Shown piece by piece: positions 18,419 to 27,378 of a stretch of 64,000 bases of DNA. Position numbers and translations under genes: made by a program. The stretch spans positions 62,001-126,000 of the forward strand of contig JAJDTL010000018.1 of NCBI GenBank assembly GCA_022827195.1. Reading direction: 5' to 3'. Each line of letters begins with the position of its first letter. Positions within the stretch are counted from its first letter, which is position 1. This DNA comes from Caldilineaceae bacterium. Lineage in GTDB: Bacteria; Chloroflexota; Anaerolineae; Caldilineales; Caldilineaceae. Under the pieces are notes generated by a model, which had not been told where the DNA came from, searched no databases, and was given only the letters and a program-made list of their open reading frames with translations.

Positions 18419-18646
18419 TTACATTATTTTGAGAATCGCATCGCGCGATTGTCGGATCGACGCCACTTTCAAGACAGAACGCATGGCGTTGGCAACCCTA
18501 CCATTCTTGCCGATGACTCGCCCGGCATCTTCCGGAGCAACCTGCAAACGAAGGACCACGCGTTCGCGGTATGTCCGCTCCGAGACATGCACCTCATCCG
18601 GATTCTCGACGAGTGCCCTAGCCATGAATTCGATCAGTTCTTTCAT
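18419..18646 (-). CDS. khpA: KhpA-type KH-domain RNA-binding protein
   Basis: The 75-residue protein is one type II KH domain. The GXXG loop lies in GRVIGKNGRVANAMRSVL at about 42-59. The N-terminal MKELIEFMARALVENPDEV matches the KhpA/YlqC group. KhpA pairs with KhpB (Jag/EloR) to bind many RNAs and influence cell elongation in Gram-positive bacteria. It is 21 bases after rpsP, the usual neighbour. Confidence 0.93.
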   Translation of the reverse strand: MKELIEFMARALVENPDEVHVSERTYRERVVLRLQVAPEDAGRVIGKNGRVANAMRSVLKVASIRQSRDAILKIM

Positions 18647-18667
18647 GGGGTGCTCGCTTTACCTGGC

Positions 18668-18979
18668 TCAGGCGGCTTCGGTTTCTTCGCCACCGGGCGC
18701 GACCGCCTCAGCCTCGACGGCCTTCAGCATGCCGTGCTCGTCGGTAATTCCGTTTTTTCTCAGCAGACGCGCCACGGCATCGCTGGGCTGGGCGCCGACG
18801 CTCAGCCAGTGGCCGGCGCGTTCGCTCTTGATCTGAACGGTCGGGGGATCGGTCATCGGGTCGTACGTGCCGATGTTTTCGATAAAGCGGCCATCGCGCG
18901 GGCTGCGCTGGTCGGCCACGACGATTCGGTAGAATGGCTTCTTCTTGGCGCCCATGCGGCGCAGACGTATGCGTACCAC
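18668..18979 (-). CDS. rpsP: 30S ribosomal protein S16
   Basis: The 103-residue protein begins [31 protein letters not shown], the S16 signature, and continues [15 protein letters not shown]16 is an early-assembling small-subunit protein. An acidic, Ala/Glu-rich C-terminal tail ([17 protein letters not shown]) extends past the core. It lies 148 bases after ffh and starts the rpsP-khpA-rimM stretch. Confidence 0.97.
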   Translation of the reverse strand: MVRIRLRRMGAKKKPFYRIVVADQRSPRDGRFIENIGTYDPMTDPPTVQIKSERAGHWLSVGAQPSDAVARLLRKNGITDEHGMLKAVEAEAVAPGGEETEAA

Positions 18980-19127
18980 TGATTGCGACTCCTTGGTTGA
19001 CTTCAGCTTACATGTAATCCAATGCAGGCGCCGGGCGGGAGACCGGCGAGCCGGCTACGATTCTCAGTCCACCGGCCCGCGTTTGAGGCGGCGGGCTGAG
19101 CCCTGTGCGGGGCCGACGGGAGAGGCG

Positions 19128-20519
19128 TCATGAGACGCGGCCCTGTCGCATGGAGGCGAGAAGGCCTTGCGCATTCGGCTCGCGCCGACGACGCCTGCGC
19201 TTCTTCTTGCGCTTACCACTCTGCTGACCCAACATGCCGGCCTGTTTCATCATCTTTTGCATGTCGCGGAAACGCTTTAAGAGCTGATTGACGGCTTCGA
19301 CGGATGTGCCGCTCCCGTTCGCAATGCGGCGGCGACGGCTCGCGTTGAGTAGACTAGGCAGCCGCCGCTCCTGCACTGTCATGCTGTTAATGATGGCCTC
19401 GATCTGCTTCAGGTCGGAGCTGACTTCCTGTGCGTCGACCTGCTTTGCGAACTGACCCATGCCGGGCACCATCTTGAGCAGATCGCCAATCGAACCGAGA
19501 TGCTGTATCTTCTGCAACTGGTCGCGAAAGTCCTCGAAGTCGAACTGGCCTTCCGCCAGCCGTTCTTCCATCGCCTGCGCGTCTTCCTCGCTGATGCTCT
19601 CTGAGGCGCGCTCGATGAGCGTCATCATGTCACCCATGCCGAGGATACGCCCCGCCAGCCGGTCCGAGTGAAAAGGTTCGAGACCGTCCATCTTTTCGCT
19701 CGTACCGAGAAACTTGATCGGCACGCCGGTCACCTGGCGAATGCTCAACGCGGCACCGCCCCTAGCGTCACCGTCGATCTTGGTCATGACCAACCCTGTG
19801 ATCGGCACCCTTTGGTGGAAGCCCTCGGCGACAGTGACCGCCTCCTGGCCAGTCATGGAATCGACGACGAGAAGGACATCTGCCGGCTGCGCGATCAGGC
19901 GTATCTGCTCCAGCTCCCGCATCATTAGCTCATCGATCTGCAGGCGGCCGGCGGTGTCGAGAAGCAGGACGGTGTAGGCCTTTTCGCGTGCGATCCGCAT
20001 GGCATTTTTGACGATGGAGCTGGGCGCGGCTTCGGTGCCTTCACTGTGTACGGGAATGTCAATCTGCCGGGCCAGAGTCTCCAGCTGATCAATGGCGGCG
20101 GGGCGGTAGATATCGGCGGCGACAAGCATCGGGCGCTGGCCCTGTTTGCGGAGCCGCAGGGCCAGTTTGGCGGCCATGGTCGTTTTGCCGGCGCCTTGCA
20201 AGCCGACCAGCATGATCACAAGCGGAGGCGTACCGGAGAGGTTGAGTGGAGAAGGTTCGCCCAAGAGCTGTACCAGCTCTTCATTGACGATTTTGACGAC
20301 CTGTTGGGCAGGGGTGAGGCTCTCCATCACCTCAACGCCGATCGCCCTTTCTTTGATGCGTCCGACAAAGTCGCGCACGACCTTGTAGTTGACGTCCGCT
20401 TCGAGCAGTGCCAGGCGCACCTCGCGCAACGCGGCGGTTACTTCGCGCTCGGATAGCTTGCCGCGGCTGGCCAGGTTCTCAAAGACGCCCTGAAGCTTGT
20501 CGGATAGACTCTCAAACAC
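19128..20519 (-). CDS. ffh: Signal recognition particle protein Ffh
   Basis: The 463-residue SRP54 homologue binds signal peptides and 4.5S RNA and targets ribosomes to FtsY. The N domain is at 1-90. The G domain has GLQGAGKTTMAAKLALRL (G1), DTAGRLQIDELMM (G3) and TKIDGDARGGAALS (G4). The methionine-rich M domain is at about 295-440 (IQHLGSIGDLLKMVPGMGQF, NGSGTSVEAVNQLLKRFRDMQKMM). GTG 20519 is chosen because VFESLSDKLQGVF is the usual beginning and GGAG lies eight bases upstream. The tail contains a run of lysine and arginine after the M domain. A strong promoter is found about 55 bases upstream. Confidence 0.96.
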   Translation of the reverse strand: MFESLSDKLQGVFENLASRGKLSEREVTAALREVRLALLEADVNYKVVRDFVGRIKERAIGVEVMESLTPAQQVVKIVNEELVQLLGEPSPLNLSGTPPLVIMLVGLQGAGKTTMAAKLALRLRKQGQRPMLVAADIYRPAAIDQLETLARQIDIPVHSEGTEAAPSSIVKNAMRIAREKAYTVLLLDTAGRLQIDELMMRELEQIRLIAQPADVLLVVDSMTGQEAVTVAEGFHQRVPITGLVMTKIDGDARGGAALSIRQVTGVPIKFLGTSEKMDGLEPFHSDRLAGRILGMGDMMTLIERASESISEEDAQAMEERLAEGQFDFEDFRDQLQKIQHLGSIGDLLKMVPGMGQFAKQVDAQEVSSDLKQIEAIINSMTVQERRLPSLLNASRRRRIANGSGTSVEAVNQLLKRFRDMQKMMKQAGMLGQQSGKRKKKRRRRRREPNAQGLLASMRQGRVS

Positions 20520-20574
20520 GAATTGTGCTCCACGCGTAGTCGTCGCGGGTATCGCTACGAACCGCCGGACCCGC

Positions 20575-20604
20575 ATTCTACGTTAGAACGGGTGTGCCAG
20601 TCAA
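20575..20604 (-). promoter_or_regulatory. Strong sigma-70-type promoter of ffh
   Basis: On the minus strand TTGACT (20604-20599) and TAGAAT (20580-20575) are separated by 18 bases. Each hexamer matches the consensus at five of six positions. The start codon of ffh lies about 55 bases downstream. It probably serves ffh-rpsP-khpA-rimM and perhaps dprA and manC. Confidence 0.6.
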
Positions 20605-20776
20605 TTCCGAGACAGCCAGATCCGGCGGCGCACCCGTGATACATCCACAAAGTTTATCCTGTTTTGGGCAAATCTGCTAATGAAGTGATCGCTAGAGCTA
20701 GCGCGGGTCGGGCTAGGGAGAGACAGGAGCGCAGAAACTGTGCAGGCGGCAATAGCTGTGCGGGAGAGAGTCGCAC

Positions 20777-21385
20777 CTAGTCGGAGACAGGCTGGTTCTC
20801 TTGGCGGGTCGACGTGCGCACGTAAACCTCGTAAATGCGCTGGCCCGCGGTGATATTGGTCATCACGGCCAGGAACCAGAGGACCGGCAAGACAAGCCCC
20901 AGAATCAAGCCGGCGATCAAGATGACCAGGCGTTCCGGCCTCTGTAGGAAGCCTACGTTGCACTCAATGTCCAGCCCCTCGGCCCTGGCGCGGGTGTAGC
21001 TGACCGCCCACGAGCCGACCAATGTGAGGAAGATTGCGAGGAGATGGGACTGGGCGTCGCCCTGATTGGCGTAGAAGAAGGCAAGGCCGAGAAAAGTTAT
21101 GCTCTCCGAGTAGCGGTCGAGCGTGCTGTCGAGGAAAGCGCCGAATTTGCTTTCGCCTTTGCCGAGGCGGGCCAGGGTACCGTCGACCATGTCCAGCATT
21201 GCCGCGGCCCAAAGAACACCTCCGCCGATGGCCAGCCGGCCTGTAGCCAGAAGAACGGCCGAGCCGACAGTAAGCCCGAATCCAGCGAACGAGACCATGT
21301 TCGGGGTCACGCCGATGCCGTCCAGCCAGCGCGCAAACGCATTGACTGCGGACGAGAGCAGCGGGCGAACATACTTTGCCAGCAT
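20777..21385 (-). CDS. CDP-alcohol phosphatidyltransferase
   Basis: The 202-residue integral membrane enzyme has the CDP-alcohol motif D-G-x2-A-R-x8-G-x3-D-x3-D, seen as DGTLARLGKGESKFGAFLDSTLDR at about residues 67-90. Hydrophobic helices flank it at about 30-62, 95-125 and 150-180. The enzyme joins a CDP-activated diacylglycerol or alcohol to a second alcohol in phospholipid synthesis. The sequence fits the PgsA / phosphatidylinositol-phosphate synthase branch, but the acceptor is not decidable. ATG 21385 starts MLAKYVRPLLS; the 40 upstream codons look unrelated. Confidence 0.85.
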   Translation of the reverse strand: MLAKYVRPLLSSAVNAFARWLDGIGVTPNMVSFAGFGLTVGSAVLLATGRLAIGGGVLWAAAMLDMVDGTLARLGKGESKFGAFLDSTLDRYSESITFLGLAFFYANQGDAQSHLLAIFLTLVGSWAVSYTRARAEGLDIECNVGFLQRPERLVILIAGLILGLVLPVLWFLAVMTNITAGQRIYEVYVRTSTRQENQPVSD

Positions 21386-21538
21386 CAGGTGATTCCGTTC
21401 GTTGCGAGCAGGCGGTTGGGCTGACAAGGAGTATACATCAGCCTCTTTGGGCCGGCAAGCGTTGGCGGCGCAACTGCATGCGGGATGGAAGTGGAACGTC
21501 GCCAATGCTATGAGCGCAAAAGGCAGGTTCTGTAACTG

Positions 21539-22327
21539 TTAAGGCAGGGGCGTCTGGCTGTACATGAGAATTGGGTTGACGTAGAGGTGTCCATTGTGCA
21601 GCGAGCCAATCGTGAAGCCCCAGCCGTCTGTCGGGCTAACCTCGCCGCGAATGCCCGGATCGAGAGAAAAGGCGGTGGCCGGCGTGGTTACCGAGAGCGT
21701 GCCGGCAAAAGCGGCAAAGTGCGAGTAGTGGATATGACCGCTCAGAATTGCGTGGATATTGTGGCCGGCGATCGCATGCGCCAGATCCTGTGGATTGAGA
21801 AGTCTGTGCTCATTCAAGGGCTCAATTGTGCTATAAACGGGTGGGTGGTGAACGGCGATCAGCGCGCCCCGCGGGGCCGGCTTGCGCAACTCGGCCTCCA
21901 GCCACGTGAGTTGAGGCGCATCCAGGTTGCCTTGCACTTCGCCCGGCTCTTTGCTGTCCAACATGATCACGCGCAATCCATCAAAGACCGCGCTGTGATA
22001 GTAGCGCTGCGCCTCGTCGGCAGACTCTTCGCCCAGAACGATCTGACGAAAAAGAACGCGGCAGTCGTGATTGCCCAGGCCGATGATGAGAGGGACTCCA
22101 AATTCGCGCAGTTCATCGAGCAGGCCGTTCAGCGTTTCGTATTCCGCCCTCTGGCCGTCGTTCACCAGATCGCCACTCAAAACAAAAAAGTCCGGTCTGA
22201 TTTCCATGTTGTGGATGAGTGCACAGATCTGTCGCAGTTTCTCAGTAGTTTGTACGCCTCTGAATGCTTCATCCGCGCTCGACAATATGTGCAGGTCTGT
22301 CAAATGTACGAATGTCAGGTCAGACAT
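21539..22327 (-). CDS. Metallophosphoesterase, class III cyclic-nucleotide phosphodiesterase-like
   Basis: The 262-residue calcineurin-fold phosphoesterase shows all five metal-ligand blocks: HLTDLHI at 8-14, GDLVNDG near 52, GNHDCR near 86, VHHPPVYS near 157 and GHIHYSH near 196. This pattern matches the CpdA/Rv0805 group that hydrolyses cyclic mononucleotides, though many relatives act on phosphodiesters or glycerophosphodiesters. It is divergent from the EttA-like gene with 143 bases between the starts. Confidence 0.85.
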   Translation of the reverse strand: MSDLTFVHLTDLHILSSADEAFRGVQTTEKLRQICALIHNMEIRPDFFVLSGDLVNDGQRAEYETLNGLLDELREFGVPLIIGLGNHDCRVLFRQIVLGEESADEAQRYYHSAVFDGLRVIMLDSKEPGEVQGNLDAPQLTWLEAELRKPAPRGALIAVHHPPVYSTIEPLNEHRLLNPQDLAHAIAGHNIHAILSGHIHYSHFAAFAGTLSVTTPATAFSLDPGIRGEVSPTDGWGFTIGSLHNGHLYVNPILMYSQTPLP

Positions 22328-22470
22328 GGCTTTTGCGCCTTCCCGCTCTGGGCGATATATTGGTGGACGGTCGCACTGACGGCACGACTTGGCGGAAGTC
22401 GAGGATTGGAACTTTATGATAGCCCCAACTCCAGGCGCACAACAAACAGCGTGAAGGGAAGATCAGCGCG

Positions 22471-24150
22471 ATGAGCGACAAGGTCATTTACTCGATGGTT
22501 GGTGTCGGCAAGAGCTATCCGCAGGGCCAGCGTGTGCTGCGAGACATCAGCCTGGGCTTCTTTCTGGGCGCCAAAATCGGTGTTCTGGGTCTCAATGGTG
22601 CAGGCAAATCGACCATGCTGCGGATCATGGCGGGCGAGGAGGACGAGCACGACGGCGACACCATTCTCACCGAAGGGTACACGCGCGGCTTCCTTCCCCA
22701 GGAGCCGGTGCTTGACCCTTCCAAGACTGTGCGGCAGATTATCGAGGAGGGCGCGCAGGAGGCGGTTGACGCTTTGGCAGAGTTCGACGAAATCAACGCC
22801 CGCTTTGGCGAGGACCTATCGCCCGAAGAGATGGATACGCTAATCGAGCAGCAAGGCCTGGTTCAGGAGAAGCTTGACGCGCTCGGCGCCTGGGATCTCG
22901 ACAGCCGCCTTGAGCTGGCGATGGACGCGCTGCGCTGCCCCACGGGAGAGACGCGGATCAGTACGCTATCCGGCGGGGAACTGCGCCGGGTCGCGCTAAC
23001 GCGGCTGTTGCTGAGAGAGCCGGACATTCTACTGCTCGACGAGCCGACAAATCACCTAGATGCGCAGTCGGTGGCCTGGCTGGAAAGGCACCTGCAGGCG
23101 TACGCCGGCACGGTGATAGCTGTCACGCATGACCGCTACTTTCTCGACAACGTCGCCGGCTGGATTCTCGAGCTGGATCGCGGACACGGGATCCCATGGC
23201 GGGGCAACTACTCCGGCTGGCTGGCACAGAAGCAGCAGCGACTCGCCCAGGAGGAAAGACAGGAAAGCGCCCGTCAGAAGACGCTGCAGCGCGAGCTGGA
23301 GTGGCTGCAGATGTCGCCCAAAGCGCAACAGACGAAACGAAAGGCCCGCGTCAACGCCTATAACGAGCTTCTCAGCCAGGAGTTTGAAGAGGCGCGCGAA
23401 GAAAGGGAGATCTACATTCCGCCCGGACCGCGACTCGGTGACATGGTTATCAGAACGCAGGAACTGCGCAAGGGCTACGGTGAAAACCTGCTGTTCGAAG
23501 ACTTGACAATTGATATTCCGCCTGGCGCCATTGTGGGGATTGTCGGACCGAATGGGGCAGGCAAGACAACCTTGTTTCGGCTCATCGCCGGCGAGGAAGA
23601 GCCGGACGGCGGCAGCGTCCAGCTTGGTGAGTCAGTATCGATTGCCTATGTGGACCAGAGCCGCGAGGATCTCGACCCCCGGAATAGTGTTTGGGAGGAG
23701 ATAAGCGGCGGCAATGAGCAGTTGCGTTTGGGAGAGCGCCTGGTGAACAGCCGCGCCTATGTGGCTCGCTTCACATTCAGCGGTGCGGACCAGCAGAAAA
23801 AGGTAGGCACACTATCGGGTGGGGAGCGCAATCGAGTGCATCTGGCCAAACTCGTCAAGAGCGGGGCAAACGTCATTCTACTGGACGAGCCCAGCAACGA
23901 CCTGGATGTGAACACGCTGCGGGCGCTGGAAGATGCCCTCGAAACCTTCGCCGGCACCGCCCTTGTCATCTCGCATGATCGCTGGTTTCTGGACCGCATT
24001 GCTACGCACATTATCGCATTCGAAGGCGACAGCAGGGTGACATGGTTTGCCGGCAACTTCAGCGAGTATGAGTCGGACCGGGTCCGCCGTTTGGGGGCGG
24101 GGGCCGAACGCCCTCACCGCATTACATACCGCAAACTGAGCAGGGCGTAG
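22471..24150 (+). CDS. ettA: Energy-dependent translational throttle protein EttA (ABC-F)
   Basis: The 559-residue protein has two ABC domains and no membrane segments. The first has LGLNGAGKSTMLRIMAGEE near 36, STLSGGELRRVALTRLLL and LLLDEPTNHLD near 190. The second has VGPNGAGKTTLFRLIAGEEE near 355, GTLSGGERNRVHLAKL and LLDEPSNDLD. The ABC-F linker (LEWLQMSPKAQQTKRKARVNAY) lies between them. The LEWLRMSPKARQAK-like linker and overall length fit EttA, which binds the ribosomal E site and gates entry into elongation at low ATP. It stands alone on this strand and converges on the gene at 24160. Confidence 0.92.
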   Translation: MSDKVIYSMVGVGKSYPQGQRVLRDISLGFFLGAKIGVLGLNGAGKSTMLRIMAGEEDEHDGDTILTEGYTRGFLPQEPVLDPSKTVRQIIEEGAQEAVDALAEFDEINARFGEDLSPEEMDTLIEQQGLVQEKLDALGAWDLDSRLELAMDALRCPTGETRISTLSGGELRRVALTRLLLREPDILLLDEPTNHLDAQSVAWLERHLQAYAGTVIAVTHDRYFLDNVAGWILELDRGHGIPWRGNYSGWLAQKQQRLAQEERQESARQKTLQRELEWLQMSPKAQQTKRKARVNAYNELLSQEFEEAREEREIYIPPGPRLGDMVIRTQELRKGYGENLLFEDLTIDIPPGAIVGIVGPNGAGKTTLFRLIAGEEEPDGGSVQLGESVSIAYVDQSREDLDPRNSVWEEISGGNEQLRLGERLVNSRAYVARFTFSGADQQKKVGTLSGGERNRVHLAKLVKSGANVILLDEPSNDLDVNTLRALEDALETFAGTALVISHDRWFLDRIATHIIAFEGDSRVTWFAGNFSEYESDRVRRLGAGAERPHRITYRKLSRA

Positions 24151-24159
24151 CCGCCCGCG

Positions 24160-25815
24160 CTAGGTCCCGGCTGCCAGTTCGGATGCCCGCTCGCGCAACT
24201 GGGACCGTTCTACGCGTGAAGCGGACCAGCCCAGCGCCGCGGCCAGCCGTTCCACATCCATCTCGGCCAGTTGCGCAAATGAGGTCACGCCGGCTTGGCG
24301 CAGCCGCTGGGCGTACGTGGGGCCGATGCCCTCCAGTCGGCTGAATTCGTCAGGATTGCCTGGCCCGGGCGGCTCATGCGGGGGCCTGGACGGCTGCGCC
24401 GCTTGGTCTGCCGCTTCTACCGCAGGAGGCGGAGACGCAACGTCTGGTACAGCCGGTTCAGCCGGAGGCCCGTTGCCGTCGTCTCCATTGCCCAAAAACG
24501 AATCGCTAGGAAAGCGTCCCGAAGATCGGGCGAAATGAACGATAACGGCGCCGGCTCCGGTCGATCCGATGAGGACTGCTATGAAGAAGCCCAGGCAGAC
24601 GAAGATTGCCCATGCGAACATCGTCACGCCGGTCAACAGTAACGAACAAAAAGCGACCGAGACGAGCGGATTCCAGGAAAGTCTGGTCTGTTTGGCCAGG
24701 AAGGCATCAAGGCGGCGGCCAAGCAGGTGGCAGGTAACGGTCCAGCCGCAAAGGATGACCAGAGCCAGCAACGCCAACAGAGGCATGGCGAGCAGGGCAA
24801 AGCAAATGGTCAGCGTGAGGAGGGCGGCCAGCAGCGCCGAGCCCATGAGTGTAATCGCGCCCGCTGCAAAGCTGAGGGCCGTCTCCTTCTCGGCGGTCCG
24901 TGAGATGCGCTCAACCTGCGTTGGAAGCAGCCAGGCGACCAGGAGAACGAGGCCTGTTATCAGGAGCGTCCATAGGAAGGCCTGTACGAGCCTCCCCAAT
25001 AGAGCAAGAATCCAGGAGGGCCCTCGATTTGCGCGTGCGGCCTGCGCCTCGAATTCCGCCTGCGCCCGCTGGGCCTCCGCCTGAACACGGGCGGCGTGCT
25101 GCTGGGCCTCCGCCTGAATACGGGGGGCGCGCCGCTGAAGTTCCTCTTCGGCTAATTGTGCCTTTTCCTCCAGAAGGGCAGCTTGTGCTTGGAGTTCGGC
25201 AGCCGCCTTGAGGGCCTCCTGAGGAGTGCCGGGTTCCTGCGGCGAATCCGGCGCTTGCGGCGCGGCCCGACTACCGGAGAATTCGGCACGGGGCGCGGCA
25301 AGGTTGTCCGGATGCCCATCGCGGTTGCCGTAACTTCCCCAATTGGAACTGCCGCCTATAATGGCGGCCGGGTCCTTCGAGACGTCGCCGCCTATAACGT
25401 TGACATTGCCGCCGACGCGCGAGTGTGCATCAAGGTCGGCGTCACCGCCTACGACTGCGATATTCCCACCAATCTCAGCCGCTTGCCTCACGTCGGCGTC
25501 GCCGCCGATGACGCTGAGGTTGCCGCCGACGCGCGAGTTTGCGTCCAGGTCGGCGTCTCCGCCCACGACGACGAGATTTCCCCCGATCCGCCCTTCGAGC
25601 TTCAAATCGTCGCCGACGACCAGGAGGTTACCTTGGACAGTTTCGTCATGTCCGATTTCTACGTCTCCCCCCAGAAAGACGACATTCCGCCAAATTGGGC
25701 CCTCACTAAGTGCCGCCCTGTGCTTCCTGGAGGGAGAAAACAGAAACGCGAGTGTTACCAGGGCGACTACAATTGCGAATATCGTCCAGCAACCGGCTTT
25801 AGACCTTGACTTCAT
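24160..25815 (-). CDS. Membrane protein with bactofilin-like beta-repeats, coiled coil and C-terminal helix-hairpin-helix
   Basis: The 551-residue protein is a mosaic. A single hydrophobic helix spans residues 9-26. Residues 44-155 hold 19-residue repeats of the form GGN-hydrophobic-x-V-(V/I)-GGDADL, like the polymer-forming (bactofilin) beta-helix. Residues 198-262 are an Ala/Glu/Gln-rich coiled coil. Hydrophobic helices follow at about 268-297, 316-360 and 385-425. A Pro-rich linker (440-490) leads to a helix-hairpin-helix of the type LEGIGPTYAQRLRQAGV at 494-510. It lies 103 bases after the anti-sigma gene and is probably the effector of the ECF sigma operon. Function is unknown; membrane stress or envelope scaffolding is an inference. 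Confidence 0.75.
   Translation of the reverse strand: MKSRSKAGCWTIFAIVVALVTLAFLFSPSRKHRAALSEGPIWRNVVFLGGDVEIGHDETVQGNLLVVGDDLKLEGRIGGNLVVVGGDADLDANSRVGGNLSVIGGDADVRQAAEIGGNIAVVGGDADLDAHSRVGGNVNVIGGDVSKDPAAIIGGSSNWGSYGNRDGHPDNLAAPRAEFSGSRAAPQAPDSPQEPGTPQEALKAAAELQAQAALLEEKAQLAEEELQRRAPRIQAEAQQHAARVQAEAQRAQAEFEAQAARANRGPSWILALLGRLVQAFLWTLLITGLVLLVAWLLPTQVERISRTAEKETALSFAAGAITLMGSALLAALLTLTICFALLAMPLLALLALVILCGWTVTCHLLGRRLDAFLAKQTRLSWNPLVSVAFCSLLLTGVTMFAWAIFVCLGFFIAVLIGSTGAGAVIVHFARSSGRFPSDSFLGNGDDGNGPPAEPAVPDVASPPPAVEAADQAAQPSRPPHEPPGPGNPDEFSRLEGIGPTYAQRLRQAGVTSFAQLAEMDVERLAAALGWSASRVERSQLRERASELAAGT
25357..25584 (-). repeat. Four 57-bp in-frame repeats encoding beta-helix turns
   Basis: Four consecutive 57-base units encode residues 78-96, 97-115, 116-134 and 135-153 of the membrane protein. 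Units one and three are the most alike, so the DNA shows a 114-bp higher-order period. A diverged 17-residue unit precedes them. Such repeats can change in number by recombination. Confidence 0.8.
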
Positions 25816-25918
25816 GCAAATCGGTTCCCAGGCATTCTCAGTCCGGCGGCCAGCCATCGATCCTTCGGGCAGACCGATTCGCTACTTCCCGGGCGGTGGG
25901 AGGGCTGCAAAACAGTTT

Positions 25919-26539
25919 TCACGACTCGCTCCGGTGCAAGTCCGCGTAGTACCTGGCACGAACGGGCTGCGCGCCGCGCTGAATGATGAGGCACCAGACG
26001 CCCAGTGCCACGGTTGTAATGATGAGATAGACGGAGGCCACGCCCAGCGCGGTTGGCGCGGCGGTCAGTTCGGTTGCTACATCCCAGAGCGAGTGACAGA
26101 TGACGCCCGACACTGCCCAGGTCTCGGCCAGGAAGCTGCCTGCCGCCGCGAAACTGCCCAGGTTGGTGTAGACCAGGGCAGCCGCCAGTACGCCGGCGCC
26201 GACGAGAGCAAGCGCCCAGGCACAGACAGTAAGGACTGTCAGGAAGATCCCGATCTGCAAATTGCGGCGTCGCTCCTGCCTAATCAGTTCTTCCACGATT
26301 CGTTGGGAGAATCCGGGCGCGGGCTGAGGCACAGGTTCGGCCTGCATTTTCTGATCGAGCAGCTGCCACAACTGCCACTGTACGCGGCAATCGCTGCAGC
26401 GCTGAAAGTGGGCGTCCAGCCTCCTCTGCTCGCCCGCGTCGAGCATACCGTCCAGTTCCAGCGAGGCCAGCATTAGATATTCGTCGTGGACAGCCTTTGG
26501 GCCCGGTGGCGTATGAATCTGAGATTTCCTAGCCGCCAT
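25919..26539 (-). CDS. Anti-sigma factor with zinc-finger motif
   Basis: The 206-residue protein has an N-terminal ZAS-type domain with the His-x3-Cys-x2-Cys motif at His44, Cys48 and Cys51 (HFQRCSDC), then two or more transmembrane segments at about 93-135 and 163-188. Such proteins hold ECF sigma factors at the membrane and release them on an envelope signal. It begins 17 bases after the sigma gene and is surely in the same operon. The C-terminal part after the helices is short and positively charged, so there is no large external sensor domain. Confidence 0.88.
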   Translation of the reverse strand: MAARKSQIHTPPGPKAVHDEYLMLASLELDGMLDAGEQRRLDAHFQRCSDCRVQWQLWQLLDQKMQAEPVPQPAPGFSQRIVEELIRQERRRNLQIGIFLTVLTVCAWALALVGAGVLAAALVYTNLGSFAAAGSFLAETWAVSGVICHSLWDVATELTAAPTALGVASVYLIITTVALGVWCLIIQRGAQPVRARYYADLHRSES

Positions 26540-26556
26540 CGTTCTCTCCAGTTCGA

Positions 26557-27309
26557 CTAAAGACCGGCTCCGCCGGAAGGCGCCAAGAGTAGGGGCAGCG
26601 CGGCTGCCCAGCTTTCACCGGATTCCGTCCCTTTTCCAACAGTGTCGAAGCGGTGGGCCGCTGAATCCTCCGTATCGGCAGCATCCGCTGTATCCGCACG
26701 TCTTGGCTTTGTTCGCCTGCTCCCGTCAGGACCGGCCGGGGCGCGTTCAACTCTTTGCGGCTGTTGAGCCTCCACGTACAATGCGGCCAGCTGCTTGCGG
26801 GCGCGGAACAGGCGACTCTTGACAGCAGCCACTGAGATCTCCATGACGTCGGCGATCTCCTGATAGCTGCACTCGTTCCAATAACGCAAGACGAGGGGTG
26901 TGCGATACTCCGGCTCCAGCTGATTGACGAGCGCGTGCATCTCCTCAGCCTGCTCGGCAGCCAGCGCCTCCTGTTCGGGGCGGGCAGAGTCTCCTTCCAA
27001 GGTGAAGACCGCCGGAGATTCATCCAACCCGACAAACTGTACGCGCCTTTTGCGCAGTCGATCGATACAGTGATTGTTTGCGATTGAAAAAAGCCAGGTA
27101 CTGAATTTGTGCTTCGGATCATATTGGTGGAGGCGGGAATAGGCGCGCAGGAAAGTCTCCTGTGCGGCGTCTTCTGCTTCGGACAAGTCGCCCAGCATTC
27201 GGTAGGTCAGAGCGAGGACCGGCCTCTGATAAGTCTCAACCAGCAATCCAAAGGCGGCCTGCTCGCCGGTGAGGGCGCGCTCCAACCAAGCCTGTTCCTG
27301 ATCATTCAT
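26557..27309 (-). CDS. ECF RNA polymerase sigma factor
   Basis: The 250-residue protein has sigma region 2 at about residues 15-85, seen in LLVETYQRPVLALTYRMLGDLSEAEDAAQETFLRAY and KFSTWLFSIANNHCIDRLRKRR. Sigma region 4 follows at about 125-180 (LEPEYRTPLVLRYWNECSYQEIADVMEISVAAVKSRLFRARKQL when read through). A low-complexity tail of about 70 residues beyond region 4 is unusual and ends in a hydrophobic LPLLLAPSGGAGL. A promoter matching the sigma-W consensus lies 25-55 bases upstream, so the factor probably activates its own operon. Partner anti-sigma follows directly. Confidence 0.93.
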   Translation of the reverse strand: MNDQEQAWLERALTGEQAAFGLLVETYQRPVLALTYRMLGDLSEAEDAAQETFLRAYSRLHQYDPKHKFSTWLFSIANNHCIDRLRKRRVQFVGLDESPAVFTLEGDSARPEQEALAAEQAEEMHALVNQLEPEYRTPLVLRYWNECSYQEIADVMEISVAAVKSRLFRARKQLAALYVEAQQPQRVERAPAGPDGSRRTKPRRADTADAADTEDSAAHRFDTVGKGTESGESWAAALPLLLAPSGGAGL

Positions 27310-27340
27310 TCGACATTTCCTCTGCTCGCTTATTGTCTAC

Positions 27341-27366
27341 TACGCAGGTTGAGGCGTAAAGTTTCA
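27341..27366 (-). promoter_or_regulatory. ECF-type autoregulatory promoter (TGAAAC-N16-CGTA)
   Basis: The minus strand reads TGAAAC (27366-27361), 16 bases, then CGTA (27344-27341). This equals the published Bacillus subtilis sigma-W consensus. The expected transcript start is about 25 bases before the sigma ATG at 27309. Confidence 0.7.
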
Positions 27367-27378
27367 TGGGGCTTTGGT

